Shown: positions 35,668 to 44,263, counted from the first letter of the stretch. The stretch: 64,000 nucleotides of DNA from Clostridium sp. KNHs214 (GCF_000744935.1 NZ_JQMW01000009.1:558001-622000), one strand, 5' to 3'. Notes: generated by a model not told the origin, from the sequence alone. Program-made: numbers and translations.

Positions 35668-36717
35668 ATGAATAGTAGGATAAGTATTAATGGCAGGCTT
35701 ATTGGAGGCAATCAGCCATGTTATATAATTGCAGAAATGTCAGCAAATCATGCTGGAAATTATGAAAGAGCTGTAGAAATAGTAAAAGCAGCAAAGGTTT
35801 CTGGTGCAGATTGTATTAAAATTCAAACATATACTCCAGATACTATGACCATTGATTGTAATAATGAATATTTTTCCATTAAGGATGGAACGTGGAAGGG
35901 AGAAAATCTATATAAGCTATATGAGAAGGCTTATACTCCTTGGGAATGGCAAGAAGGATTAAAAAAAGAAGCTGAAAAAATAGGAATAGATTTTTTATCT
36001 ACTCCATTTGATAAAACTTCAGTAGATTTCCTAGAAAATATGGATGTAGATTTTTATAAGATAGCATCTTTTGAATTGGTTGATATTCCACTTATTAAAT
36101 ATGTTGCATCTAGGAATAAACCTATTATTATGTCTACAGGAATGGGAACACTAGAAGAAATTGAGGAAGCAATAAATGCCATTAAATCACAAGGAAATAA
36201 TAATTTATGTTTGCTAAAGTGTTCCAGTGCATATCCTGCTATACCAGAGGATATGAATTTAATGACTATGAAAAATCTAAAGGATATTTTTGGAGTCCCA
36301 GTGGGATTATCAGATCATTCTTTAGGATCAATTGCAGCAGTTACTGCAGTTGCTATGGGCGCTAAAGTAATTGAAAAACACTTTTGTTTAAGTAGAAATA
36401 TAGAAAATCCAGATTCTTCTTTTTCTATGGAGCCACATGAATTTAAAAAAATGGTGCAAGATATTAGAGCCGCAGAAAGAGCTATAGGAAAAGTAAGCTA
36501 TAATCTTTCTGATAAAGAAAGTCAAAGTAAGATATTTAGAAGATCAATTTTTATAGTAGAAAATATTAAAAAAGGTGAAAAATTTACAGAGAAAAATATA
36601 AGAATAATAAGACCAGGTGATGGTTTGAAACCTAAATATTATGATGAAATATTGGGAAAAACTGCATCTTGTGATATAGAAAGAGGAACACCTCTTTCAT
36701 GGAGTAAGGTGATATAG
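35668..36717 (+). CDS. pseI: PseI pseudaminic acid synthase
   Basis: 349 residues. N-terminal NeuB-type TIM barrel: IIAEMSANHAGNYERAVEIV, DCIKIQTYTPDTMT, LSTPFDKTSVDFLE, IMSTGMGTLEEIEEA, GLSDHSLGSIAAVTAVAMGA and EKHFCLSR. C-terminal SAF antifreeze-like domain: RRSIFIVENIKKGEKFTEKNI...RPGDGLKPKYY. It condenses the 2,4-diacylamido-6-deoxy sugar with phosphoenolpyruvate. The SAMSANHA/EMSANH form is typical of PseI over NeuB. The downstream formyltransferase starts 2 bases after its stop. Confidence 0.94.
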   Translation: MNSRISINGRLIGGNQPCYIIAEMSANHAGNYERAVEIVKAAKVSGADCIKIQTYTPDTMTIDCNNEYFSIKDGTWKGENLYKLYEKAYTPWEWQEGLKKEAEKIGIDFLSTPFDKTSVDFLENMDVDFYKIASFELVDIPLIKYVASRNKPIIMSTGMGTLEEIEEAINAIKSQGNNNLCLLKCSSAYPAIPEDMNLMTMKNLKDIFGVPVGLSDHSLGSIAAVTAVAMGAKVIEKHFCLSRNIENPDSSFSMEPHEFKKMVQDIRAAERAIGKVSYNLSDKESQSKIFRRSIFIVENIKKGEKFTEKNIRIIRPGDGLKPKYYDEILGKTASCDIERGTPLSWSKVI

Positions 36718-36718
36718 T

Positions 36719-37405
36719 ATGAAGATTATAGTAGCTACAATTAAATCATGGAATATAAAAAATGCAGAAAAATTTAAAAGATGTAATGAATTTAAGGATG
36801 ATATTTCTATAATTACCGATAGAAAAGATTTAGAGTATGAAAAAGTATGCAAAATAAATCCTAATTATATCTTTTTCCCGCATTGGTCATGGATTATAGA
36901 GAGTAAGCTTTATAAAAACTTTAATTGTGTGGTTTTTCATATGACCGATTTACCTTATGGTAGAGGGGGAAGTCCTTTACAAAATTTGATAGAAAGAGGA
37001 GTAGAAAATACAAAAATATCAGCAATTAAAGTTAATGATGGCATTGATGCAGGAGATATTTATTTTAAGGAAAATTTAAATTTAAATGGTACTGCTGATG
37101 AGATATTTATGCGTGCTTCTAAGATTATTTTTAATAAAATGATACCTAGAATAATTAATGAGAGGATAACACCTAAAAAACAAAGCGGAGAGGTTGTTGA
37201 ATTTAAAAGAAGAAAGCCCTCACAAAGTGAGATGCTTTCAGAATTTGATATTGAAAAAATATATGATTATATAAGAATGTTAGATGGAGAGGGATATCCT
37301 AAAGCTTTTATAAAATTTGGAAAATACAAGCTCGAATTTTCAAGAGCTAGTTTTAAAAGTAATAAAATAATTGCTAATGTTGAAATAATAGATGAGGATG
37401 ATTAA
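36719..37405 (+). CDS. Formyltransferase-fold protein (sugar N-formyltransferase candidate) B
   Basis: 228 residues, second paralogue in the cluster. The catalytic His and Asp segments are visible: CVVFHMTDLPYGRGGSPLQ and DGIDAGDIYFKE. C-terminal RRKPSQSEM and LDGEGYPKAF resemble the same family. It differs enough from the 35027 protein to imply a different acceptor position. Formyltransferases are reported as part of pseudaminic acid derivative pathways (PseJ-type), so an N-formyl sugar is a reasonable prediction. Its last codons overlap the next ribosome site. Confidence 0.75.
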   Translation: MKIIVATIKSWNIKNAEKFKRCNEFKDDISIITDRKDLEYEKVCKINPNYIFFPHWSWIIESKLYKNFNCVVFHMTDLPYGRGGSPLQNLIERGVENTKISAIKVNDGIDAGDIYFKENLNLNGTADEIFMRASKIIFNKMIPRIINERITPKKQSGEVVEFKRRKPSQSEMLSEFDIEKIYDYIRMLDGEGYPKAFIKFGKYKLEFSRASFKSNKIIANVEIIDEDD

Positions 37406-37406
37406 G

Positions 37407-38087
37407 ATGAAAAAAATATTAGTAATAGCCGCACACCCAGATGATGAAATACTAGGAATAGGTGGAACTATTGCGAAACATGTTAAAGATGGTGATGAAT
37501 GTTTTGCAATAATATTGGGAGAGGGAATGACATCGAGATATGATAGAAGAGAACTGGCGGATAATAATAAAGTGCAAAAACTTCATGAAGATACCTTTAG
37601 AGCAGCAGAATTTGTAGGATATAAAAACGTCTATATGGAAAACTTGCTGGATAATAGATTTGATTCAGTTCCTTTATTAGATATAACAAAAATTGTAGAA
37701 AGATACATAGAAGATATAAAACCAGATATAATATACACACATTTTGGAGGAGATTTAAATATAGATCATAGGATAACTTTCGAAGCTGTATTAACGGCTA
37801 CAAGGCCTATTGGACATGAATATGTAAAAGAAATATATGTATTTGAAACAGTTTCCTCCACAGAATGGAATTTTAGTAATACAACAAATTTTAAGCCAAA
37901 TTATTTTGTTGATATAACAGAAACTTTAGATACAAAATTAAAGGCAATGGAATGTTATGTTAGTGAACTAAGGGAATTTCCACACCCAAGATCAAATAAA
38001 AATTTGAAGGTTTCTGCTTTAAAGTGGGGTAGCATTATAAGTAGGCAATATGCAGAAGCATTTGAGGTTGTGAGAATAATAAAATAA
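37407..38087 (+). CDS. PIG-L family deacetylase
   Basis: About 226 residues from ATG 37407. Zinc-binding AHPDDEILG at residues 8-16 and the second His in GGDLNIDHRITFEAV match the LmbE/PIG-L N-acetylglucosamine-type deacetylases. It probably removes an N-acetyl from a nucleotide sugar or nonulosonate, freeing an amine that the neighbouring formyltransferases could use. That order of events is inference. It starts directly after formyltransferase B. Confidence 0.88.
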   Translation: MKKILVIAAHPDDEILGIGGTIAKHVKDGDECFAIILGEGMTSRYDRRELADNNKVQKLHEDTFRAAEFVGYKNVYMENLLDNRFDSVPLLDITKIVERYIEDIKPDIIYTHFGGDLNIDHRITFEAVLTATRPIGHEYVKEIYVFETVSSTEWNFSNTTNFKPNYFVDITETLDTKLKAMECYVSELREFPHPRSNKNLKVSALKWGSIISRQYAEAFEVVRIIK

Positions 38088-38097
38088 GGTGATAAAT

Positions 38098-39102
38098 ATG
38101 AAGATAGCTATTAGAGCAGATGGTGGTTCTAAAATTGGTATGGGACATATTATGAGAACATTAGTTTTAGCTAAGGAATTAGCTAAGGCTAATGATGTTT
38201 TTTATATCTGTAGGGTAGATGAGCCGCTTTCAGATATATATAGCCCAGGTATAATAAAGATTAAAAAACAAGGATTTCATGTTGTAACTATTGATGAAAG
38301 TAACATTTTAGAAGAATTAAGCAATGTACAGGCAGATATTCTTATTACAGACAGTTATGATGTAGATGAGAATTATTTTAATGAAACAAAAAAATTATTT
38401 AAATACACAGGATATATAGATGATATGAATTTGTATTATTTTAATGTGGATTTTTTAATTAATCAAAATATTAATGCAGAAGATTTGAATTATAGAGTTA
38501 ATAATAATACAAAATTATTTTTAGGTCCTAAATATGCTATGCTCAGAGAAGAATTTAGAAATGTACCTAAAAAGATTATAAAGAAAAAAGTAGAAGATAT
38601 TTTAATAACAGTTGGTGGAGCGGACCCCAATAATGTTATAGGGAAAATTTTATCTTATGTGAAACAACTAGATTATAAGTTTCATGTAATAGTAGGTCCA
38701 ACTTTTAATACTGTAAATGAACTAAAACAATATGAAAAAGAAAATAAAAACATAAAATTGTATTTTAATGCAAATATGTTTCAATTAATGCAAAAATGCG
38801 ATTTAGCAATATCAGCTTGTGGCAGCACTTTGTATGAACTTTCAAGTTGTGGAGTTCCTACTTTAGGAGTTATTATAGCAGATAATCAAATAAAAATAGG
38901 AAATAAGTTTCACCATATGGGTATGATAAGTAATTTAGGATGGCATGAGAAGTTAAATAAATATATATTAGTAAGTAAATTAGATGAAATTTGCAATAAT
39001 AGGAATTACAGAGAAGAAATAAGTAAATTAACTCAAAAATTGATTAGTAATAACTATTCCCTAAACTGTGAATTTTTCATGTCAAAATACAAGCACAAAT
39101 AA
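38098..39102 (+). CDS. pseG: PseG UDP-sugar hydrolase
   Basis: About 334 residues from ATG 38098. The GT-B-like fold starts IRADGGSKIGMGHIMR, with the catalytic His in GMGHIMR. Later motifs are ILITDSYDVDENYF, ILITVGGADPNNVIG and LAISACGSTLYELSSCGVP. PseG hydrolyses UDP from the diacylamido sugar before PseI acts. Last member of the tightly spaced sugar operon. Confidence 0.92.
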   Translation: MKIAIRADGGSKIGMGHIMRTLVLAKELAKANDVFYICRVDEPLSDIYSPGIIKIKKQGFHVVTIDESNILEELSNVQADILITDSYDVDENYFNETKKLFKYTGYIDDMNLYYFNVDFLINQNINAEDLNYRVNNNTKLFLGPKYAMLREEFRNVPKKIIKKKVEDILITVGGADPNNVIGKILSYVKQLDYKFHVIVGPTFNTVNELKQYEKENKNIKLYFNANMFQLMQKCDLAISACGSTLYELSSCGVPTLGVIIADNQIKIGNKFHHMGMISNLGWHEKLNKYILVSKLDEICNNRNYREEISKLTQKLISNNYSLNCEFFMSKYKHK

Positions 39103-39357
39103 AATAACTTATATAATTGAGATTAGATAAATTTTAAATTGTATTTTGTTTAATATTAATAAATATCTAACTATGAAAAGTCACACGAATATAGAGCAAA
39201 TAATATTTTATGATAAAATATTTATTTAGCTATAATTAAGTACGAGCACTATTGAGATAGTTAATATGAAAAATAATTTTAATTAAAAAGTAAAAAAATA
39301 TTTATACATTAGGTTGTATTAAATTTAGTATTAATTTGGAAGGAAGGTTTAAGCTAT

Positions 39358-40422
39358 ATGAAAAATAATACTGTAAAAAAGTATGTTCCAATTAATAAAG
39401 GAAATTATACACTAGAAACAGAAAATAGGGAAAAAGAATATGAAAGAAAAAGGGCAATAGGTTTTGAAAAGGAGTACTATGAATATAGAAAAAAATGGAC
39501 TGAACTAGCTAAAAATTTAGATGTTACAGAATATCCTCTTGAGGTTGGACTAGAACTTTCAAGTGTATGTAATTTAAAATGCCCGTTTTGTTATACTATA
39601 ACGGAAGGTTTTCAAAAAAAGGTATCTAAAAAATTTATGGAAACTAAATTAGCAAAAAAAATCATAGATGAAATTGGAGGAAAAGTAGTTACTTTAAGAT
39701 TAAGTTTTAGAGGAGAAACAACATTAAATCCAGATTTGATTGAAATTATAAAGTATGCAAAACAAAAAAATATTAAAGAAATTTCTTTTTTAACTAATGG
39801 TAGTAAATTAGAACCAGATTATTTTGAACAATTGTTATTAGCTGGTGTTGATTGGATAATAATATCTTTTGATGGGTTATATGAAGAATATGACAAAAAT
39901 AGATATCCTTTAAAATTTAATGATATGATTCATAAGTTAACAAAGATGAAAGAAATAAAAGAAAAGTATAATTCAGAAAAGCCAGTAATAAAAGTTCAAA
40001 CTATCTGGCCAGCAATTGAAAAAAATCCTTTTGAATATTATGAAAAATTAGCTCCTTTAACAGATATGGTAAGTTATCTTCCTCTTATAAAGTGGAATGT
40101 TGGGCTTATGCCAGAAAGTTATTATATTGATAATTTTTCATGTCCAATGCTATACCAGAGATTATTTATAACATCTGATGGACAAGCTTTACCTTGTTGT
40201 GCAAATGCTGAAGGACAGTGTGTAGTAGGCGATGCATATTCTGAAAGTATATATGATATATGGCATGGAAAAAAACTCAATACTATAAGAGAACTTCATG
40301 TAGAAAATGAGGGATTTAAGAAGATAGAGGCATGCAGAAAATGTTTTATTCCTAGAAAGACTAAAGATGATGTTTATCAGTATGGTAATAGAAAAATAAT
40401 AGTTAAAAACTATTTAGATTAA
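39358..40422 (+). CDS. Radical SAM protein with SPASM-like C-terminal domain
   Basis: 354 residues. The radical SAM cluster is CNLKCPFC (Cys71, 75, 78). The chain follows the MoaA-like fold (LRLSFRGETTLNP, ISFLTNGSKL, DWIIISFDG). C-terminal cysteines CPMLYQRLFITSDGQALPCC...CRKC indicate auxiliary iron-sulphur clusters. It follows the Pse operon after a 255-base gap with its own AAGGAAGG site. A role in modifying flagellin or its glycan is suggested only by location. A terminator follows. Confidence 0.85.
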   Translation: MKNNTVKKYVPINKGNYTLETENREKEYERKRAIGFEKEYYEYRKKWTELAKNLDVTEYPLEVGLELSSVCNLKCPFCYTITEGFQKKVSKKFMETKLAKKIIDEIGGKVVTLRLSFRGETTLNPDLIEIIKYAKQKNIKEISFLTNGSKLEPDYFEQLLLAGVDWIIISFDGLYEEYDKNRYPLKFNDMIHKLTKMKEIKEKYNSEKPVIKVQTIWPAIEKNPFEYYEKLAPLTDMVSYLPLIKWNVGLMPESYYIDNFSCPMLYQRLFITSDGQALPCCANAEGQCVVGDAYSESIYDIWHGKKLNTIRELHVENEGFKKIEACRKCFIPRKTKDDVYQYGNRKIIVKNYLD

Positions 40423-40760
40423 ATATGATGTAATTAAATAGTAGAAAAATAATACAGTAAATAAGTGAGCACCAGTGATAGTAAGAAAACTACTGGTGCT
40501 TTTTTATCTGTAATGCATTTAGAAATTATAGGAATATAACAAGTTATATTTTGAAGGCTAAAATGAAATTTATTATATAATATGGTATAATAGTGATGTT
40601 TAATGATATATATTGAAAACATGTAATATAATTTCAAAAACCCAAGTATATGGGTAAATGAAATTTATAATAAATGATAATAATACGTTGTTCTATAGAA
40701 TAGTAAAAATAAAATTAGAATGTTTATATAGATATATAGATTGATGTAAGGAGGGGGATT
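40423..40760 (+). other. Intergenic region before yjfB copy 1
   Basis: 338 bases: a terminator at 40468-40506, then AT-rich sequence. Near 40709-40736 a degenerate version of the sigma-28 promoter found before yjfB copy 2 can be seen (TAAAATTA and TAGATATA). No convincing coding frame on either strand. Confidence 0.5.
40468..40506 (+). terminator. Terminator after the radical SAM gene
   Basis: AGCACCAGT (40468-40476) pairs perfectly with ACTGGTGCT (40492-40500), then TTTTT. Confidence 0.85.
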
Positions 40761-40937
40761 ATGGATATAGCAGGTTTATCAATGACAATGAGCCAAAGTA
40801 AGCTTATGGAGCAAGCTAGTTTGTCTGTTATGAAATTAGCTTTAAATACGGGAAAAGAAAATGCAGCGGAAATGACAAAAATGTTAGAGCAATCAACTGA
40901 CCCTAATTTAGGAAGAAATTTAGATGTGAGAATCTAA
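40761..40937 (+). CDS. YjfB-family putative motility protein, copy 1
   Basis: 58 residues starting MDIAGLSMTMSQSKLMEQ, with ATG 8 bases after GGAGGGGG. YjfB-family proteins are short, Met/Ser-rich, of unknown function, and controlled with motility genes. A near-identical copy is at 45271 (differences only near the C terminus). It has its own terminator. Too short for default gene finding. Confidence 0.8.
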   Translation: MDIAGLSMTMSQSKLMEQASLSVMKLALNTGKENAAEMTKMLEQSTDPNLGRNLDVRI

Positions 40938-40950
40938 AGGTGATTAAAGG

Positions 40951-40988
40951 AGCACTAGTAGCTAATATGAAAGTTACTAGTGTTTTTT
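40951..40988 (+). terminator. Terminator of yjfB copy 1
   Basis: CACTAGTA (40953-40960) with TACTAGTG (40975-40982), then TTTTTT. The same hairpin recurs after copy 2 (45461) and as an orphan at 54507. Confidence 0.8.
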
Positions 40989-41023
40989 AGGTAGATGTTA
41001 CTTAAAAAGGGGGATGATAGATT

Positions 41024-41842
41024 TTGTCTTATAGAATAAATACAATGTATTTTAGTGCTACAGGTACAACTAAAAAAATAGTATTAGGTATAGCAAAAGA
41101 ACTTCGGCATAATATTGGTTTAAAAGAAAATGTAAATATAATTGATTTTACATTACCGGAGGAAAGAAAAAAAGTAATATCTTTTTCAAAAGATGACATT
41201 ATTATCATAGGTGTTCCAGTTTACGCAGGAAGAGTACCTAATGTACTTTTAAAATATTTAAATTCTATCATAGGTAATGGGGCGTTAGCAATTTCGATGG
41301 TGATTTATGGAAATAGAAATTATGATGATGCATTGATAGAACTAAGAGATATACTAGAATCGGATGGATTTAGAGTTATTGCGGGAGCTGCTTTTATAGG
41401 AGAACATTCTTTTTCCAATGATTTAGGTAAAAACAGACCTGACGAAAAAGATATGCATGTGGTAAATGAGTTTGCTAATAAAATCTATAATAAAATTATA
41501 TATGAGAACCCTATAGAAACTGTAGTTGTAAAAGGAAATAAACCTTATAGAAAATACTATATGCCTAAAGATGAATATGGAAATCCTTTTGATATAAGAA
41601 AAGTTAAACCAAAAACAAATAATGACTGTATAAATTGTAAGCTTTGTGTATCAGTTTGTCCCATGGGGTCTATTGATTATCAAAATGTAACTAAGTTAAA
41701 TGGAATTTGCATTAAATGTTGTGCATGCATTAAAAAATGTCCTGTGCAGGCGAAATGTTTTGACAATACGGTATATTTGAGACATAAACAGGAGTTGGAA
41801 ATTAAATTTCATTATAGGAAAGAACCAGAGTTATTTATTTAG
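41024..41842 (+). CDS. EFR1-type protein: flavodoxin plus 2[4Fe-4S] ferredoxin
   Basis: 272 residues, TTG start about 10 bases after AAAGGGGG. The flavodoxin-like N terminus has YFSATGTTKKIVLGIA and VPVYAGRVPN. The C terminus has two clusters, CINCKLCVSVCP and CIKCCACIKKCP. This architecture (EFR1 family) is a probable electron-transfer protein of unknown partner. A decayed second copy lies at 53939-54110. A sigma-28-like site follows its stop codon. Confidence 0.88.
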   Translation: MSYRINTMYFSATGTTKKIVLGIAKELRHNIGLKENVNIIDFTLPEERKKVISFSKDDIIIIGVPVYAGRVPNVLLKYLNSIIGNGALAISMVIYGNRNYDDALIELRDILESDGFRVIAGAAFIGEHSFSNDLGKNRPDEKDMHVVNEFANKIYNKIIYENPIETVVVKGNKPYRKYYMPKDEYGNPFDIRKVKPKTNNDCINCKLCVSVCPMGSIDYQNVTKLNGICIKCCACIKKCPVQAKCFDNTVYLRHKQELEIKFHYRKEPELFI

Positions 41843-41866
41843 GTAATTATTACTTGGAAAAAATGC

Positions 41867-41893
41867 TTAAGTTTTTTATGAATTATACGTACG
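41867..41893 (+). promoter_or_regulatory. Degenerate sigma-28-like site after EFR1 gene
   Basis: TTAAGTTT, 11-base spacer, TACGTACG. It is identical over the -35 and spacer to the promoter of the flagellinolysin gene (54572), but the -10 is altered and no flagellin gene follows directly. Likely a relic of a duplicated flagellin promoter. Confidence 0.5.
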
Positions 41894-41897
41894 CTAG

Positions 41898-41945
41898 GGT
41901 ACCTGGTATCTGGTGGTTACTTGGTGGTTTGGTATCTGGTAGTTA
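41898..41945. repeat. GGTATCTGGTGGTTACTTGG repeat, copy at EFR1/Fic side
   Basis: GGTACCTGGTATCTGGTGGT followed by TACTTGGTGGTTTGGTATCTGG. A related copy (TTACCTGATATCTGGTGGT) occurs at 53877-53896 right after jetC. The two copies bracket the 12 kb holding Fic, the second flagellin and Wadjet. Confidence 0.55.
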
Positions 41946-42030
41946 CTGATAGGTTTTGTTGAATGAACATGTAAAGAGATTTGTAAAGTTTTCTACACAA
42001 GAAATATTAAATAGTCAAGTTCGAATTTTG

Positions 42031-42069
42031 CAACAAAAAATGTTTATTTTTTGTTGTAAGTGTTATAAT
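42031..42069 (+). promoter_or_regulatory. Fic promoter overlapped by perfect inverted repeat
   Basis: CAACAAAAAA (42031-42040), TGTTTA, TTTTTTGTTG (42047-42056): a perfect 10-base inverted repeat. The -35 TGTTTA is its loop, followed by a 17-base spacer and the -10 TATAAT (42064-42069). This geometry suggests a repressor operator, perhaps for the Fic protein's own winged-helix end. Confidence 0.6.
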
Positions 42070-42118
42070 ATATATAGTATATAACAAAAATCAACGAAGT
42101 TATATTGGAGGGGATAAT

Positions 42119-43252
42119 ATGGCAAAAGCATATGAGCCTTTTAATTTACCTATAGATGATTTAATTAATATTAAAGAATTTATTAAAGAATTATTAGAAG
42201 CAAACAAATTAGTAGGGATATATCAAGTGCTATTAAATAAATCTAAAATAGATCCAGAGTTATTATTAGCACCTATAACATTACAGGAAGCAATACAATC
42301 AACTAAAATAGAAGGAACTCAAGTTACTTTAGATGATATGCTTGAATATGGGGCTGATGAAAATAAAAAAACAAATGACATTCAGGAAGTATTAAATTAT
42401 TCTGAAGCCTTAAGAGTCGGGGAAGATTTAATAAGGAGAATACCTATATCAACAAGGCTAATAAAGGGGATGCATAAAATACTATTATCTGGTGATGTAA
42501 GGGGGAAAAATAGAAATCCAGGCGAATTTAGGACAATACAGAATTTTATAGGGCCAAAAGGATGTACAATTCAAACTGCTTCATATATACCACCAGAACC
42601 ACAGAGAGTTCCTGAATATATGAGTAATTTAGAAAAATATATAAATGAGCCTAAGGATGACTTACATGATTTAATACGAATAGCAATTATCCATGCTCAA
42701 TTTGAAACTATACACCCCTTTTTAGATGGTAATGGAAGAATAGGGAGAATACTTATACCACTATATTTATTTGATAAGGGTTTTATTGATTCTCCAAATT
42801 TCTTTATAAGTGAAAGTTTAGAAAAAGATAAATTTAAGTATTATAAGTTGTTAAATGATATAAGAATTGAAGGTTCCAATGATGATGATAAATTCAAAAT
42901 GCTAGCATCACAAAGATGGAATGCATGGATAAAGTTTTTCATAACTGCTATTATAAATCAAGCAAATCAAAATATAAAATTAATTGAGAAGATAGATGAG
43001 TTATATAATATAACTATAGAAGAGAGTAGAAAAATAATAAATTCAAATAAATTAATAGATATAGTTAATGTAATGTTTAAACGACCTATATTTACCAAGA
43101 AAAGAATATTAGAGATAGTTGATATTCCAAGCAGTACATTAGGAGTGTATTTGAATAAGTTAGAAGAAAAGCAAATTATTTATTCAGATGGTAAGAGTAG
43201 AAATAAAAAATATTATTTTTATAATTTAATAAATATTTTAAGGCAGCATTAG
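42119..43252 (+). CDS. Fic-domain protein with winged-helix C terminus
   Basis: 377 residues, ATG after GGAGGGG. Catalytic loop HPFLDGNGRIGR starts at His199. An N-terminal inhibitory motif S-x3-E-G is visible at residues 61-66 (STKIEG), which marks a class II self-inhibited Fic enzyme. Such proteins transfer AMP or other nucleotides to target hydroxyls. The C terminus (KKRILEIVDIPSSTLGVYLNKLEEKQII) looks like a DNA-binding winged helix. No antitoxin partner is adjacent. Stands alone in the accessory region. Confidence 0.92.
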   Translation: MAKAYEPFNLPIDDLINIKEFIKELLEANKLVGIYQVLLNKSKIDPELLLAPITLQEAIQSTKIEGTQVTLDDMLEYGADENKKTNDIQEVLNYSEALRVGEDLIRRIPISTRLIKGMHKILLSGDVRGKNRNPGEFRTIQNFIGPKGCTIQTASYIPPEPQRVPEYMSNLEKYINEPKDDLHDLIRIAIIHAQFETIHPFLDGNGRIGRILIPLYLFDKGFIDSPNFFISESLEKDKFKYYKLLNDIRIEGSNDDDKFKMLASQRWNAWIKFFITAIINQANQNIKLIEKIDELYNITIEESRKIINSNKLIDIVNVMFKRPIFTKKRILEIVDIPSSTLGVYLNKLEEKQIIYSDGKSRNKKYYFYNLINILRQH

Positions 43253-43254
43253 CA

Positions 43255-43440
43255 AACAAAAAAAGTCTTCCGCTTCGCTACATCCTTTTGTTACGACCTT
43301 AGGGGGCACGTCCAGCTAAGCTGGACCATACTAGCTGGTGAAAGTCCAGCAAAGGTAATCGTCAAGGAGCCTTTTAGCTAGCTACGGTGCCCCACCTGCA
43401 CCCCAGGGGTGAAAATTTTCCCAGTGCCAAGCTATAACAA
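43255..43440 (+). mobile_element. GC-rich structured segment, possible group II intron remnant
   Basis: This 190-base stretch is markedly richer in G and C than its surroundings and contains several stems, for example TCCAGCTAAGCTGGA and CTGGTGAAAGTCCAG. The GGTGAAAGTCC element resembles domain I of bacterial group II introns. GTGCCCCACCTGCACCCCAGGGGTG follows. There is no reverse transcriptase frame. Best guess is a truncated intron; a different structured RNA cannot be excluded. Confidence 0.4.
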
Positions 43441-43526
43441 GGTAAATGAGAGAATAAAAGAAAGAGAAAAAAAGAATTAAAATAGCATTAGAGTAAGAGC
43501 TACAGTGGGTACAATATAGACAGAAC

Positions 43527-44045
43527 ATGTTAGATACTATGAAAGAGGAACTAATACATATGATTATAATGAAAAAGTGTATATCGGATAAGTATACATA
43601 TGAAAATTTTTTGGAAAATTTTAACATAGGCATTGAAGTATTTGAAAGATTTAATTCTACAGAGGAATCTAGGAGGAAAAAACTAGATACAAGCATATCA
43701 AGAATGCAAAAAAATGAACCTAATATAAAAAGAAATAGTATTAAAATTGATGATAAATTTAATGCTATTTTTCAAATTAAGAATGTTCGAGGAAAAGATA
43801 AAGTATATAAAATGGATTTTTTGCATGGAGAGGAATATCTTTATAAAGATGTAACTGCACAAACTTTTATATTTGCTACGGGCATAATTCTAAATGCGAG
43901 ATTTCACAAAGAATATGATTATGCAACAATAAATGAATTTTACAAGGCTATGAGAGAAAGAAAAGATAGCAGTAAAAGTATTAATGATAGTTGTTTTAGA
44001 GAAATACTAAAGGAGCTAAGTATATTAGCAGACGAAATTGGGTAA
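43527..44045 (+). CDS. Hypothetical protein next to intron remnant
   Basis: 172 residues, charged and mainly helical (LENFNIGIEVFERFNSTEESRRKKLD, CFREILKELSILADEIG). No ribosome site is obvious before ATG 43527; an ATG at 43539 is an alternative. No motif or membrane segment. It is bracketed by a GC-rich intron-like scrap and a long inverted repeat, suggesting an imported gene. I do not recognise it. Confidence 0.55.
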   Translation: MLDTMKEELIHMIIMKKCISDKYTYENFLENFNIGIEVFERFNSTEESRRKKLDTSISRMQKNEPNIKRNSIKIDDKFNAIFQIKNVRGKDKVYKMDFLHGEEYLYKDVTAQTFIFATGIILNARFHKEYDYATINEFYKAMRERKDSSKSINDSCFREILKELSILADEIG

Positions 44046-44049
44046 ATTG

Positions 44050-44063
44050 GGTAACTGTTACTT
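44050..44063. repeat. GTAAC-n-GTTAC palindrome, copy 5' of the long inverted repeat
   Basis: GGTAACTGTTACTT. One member of a short palindromic family found only in the 40.9-57.6 kb region: other copies at 40989-41005, 41841-41857, 44139-44155, 54546-54561, 56505-56520 and 57499-57516. Confidence 0.65.
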
Positions 44064-44082
44064 ACAAAAAACAGGAAAAGAG

Positions 44083-44124
44083 ATCCTCATGGATTAAGCT
44101 AGATCCTGCTTAATCCATGAGGAT
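44083..44124. repeat. Perfect 17-base inverted repeat
   Basis: ATCCTCATGGATTAAGC (44083-44099), 8-base loop, GCTTAATCCATGAGGAT (44108-44124). There is no T tail (TTCGCT follows), so it is a poor terminator on the plus strand. It is flanked on both sides by GTAAC palindromes (44050 and 44139). Could be a site for a DNA-binding protein or a mobile-element end. Confidence 0.75.
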
Positions 44125-44263
44125 TTCGCTAAAATTTAAGGTAACTGATACTTGGAAAAAACAGTATGAAAGGTTTAAAATATTTAATACTCATAGTTAT
44201 GGGGAAGTAATTCATGGAGTGAAATACTCAAAGTAAAATTGCAATAGGAGGTGATAAGATCAA

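Noticed and set aside
40434-40637. Minus-strand 67-residue frame after the radical SAM gene
   Set aside because: It covers a clear terminator hairpin and has no ribosome site or recognisable motif.
43382-43696. Minus-strand 104-residue frame over the intron-like segment
   Set aside because: Hydrophobic composition typical of antisense AT-rich DNA, no ribosome site, and it overlaps the plus-strand frame at 43527.
44160-44200. Sigma-28 promoter for flagellin 2 (GAAAGGTT with ATACTCAT)
   Set aside because: The -10 half matches the consensus poorly; left unannotated.
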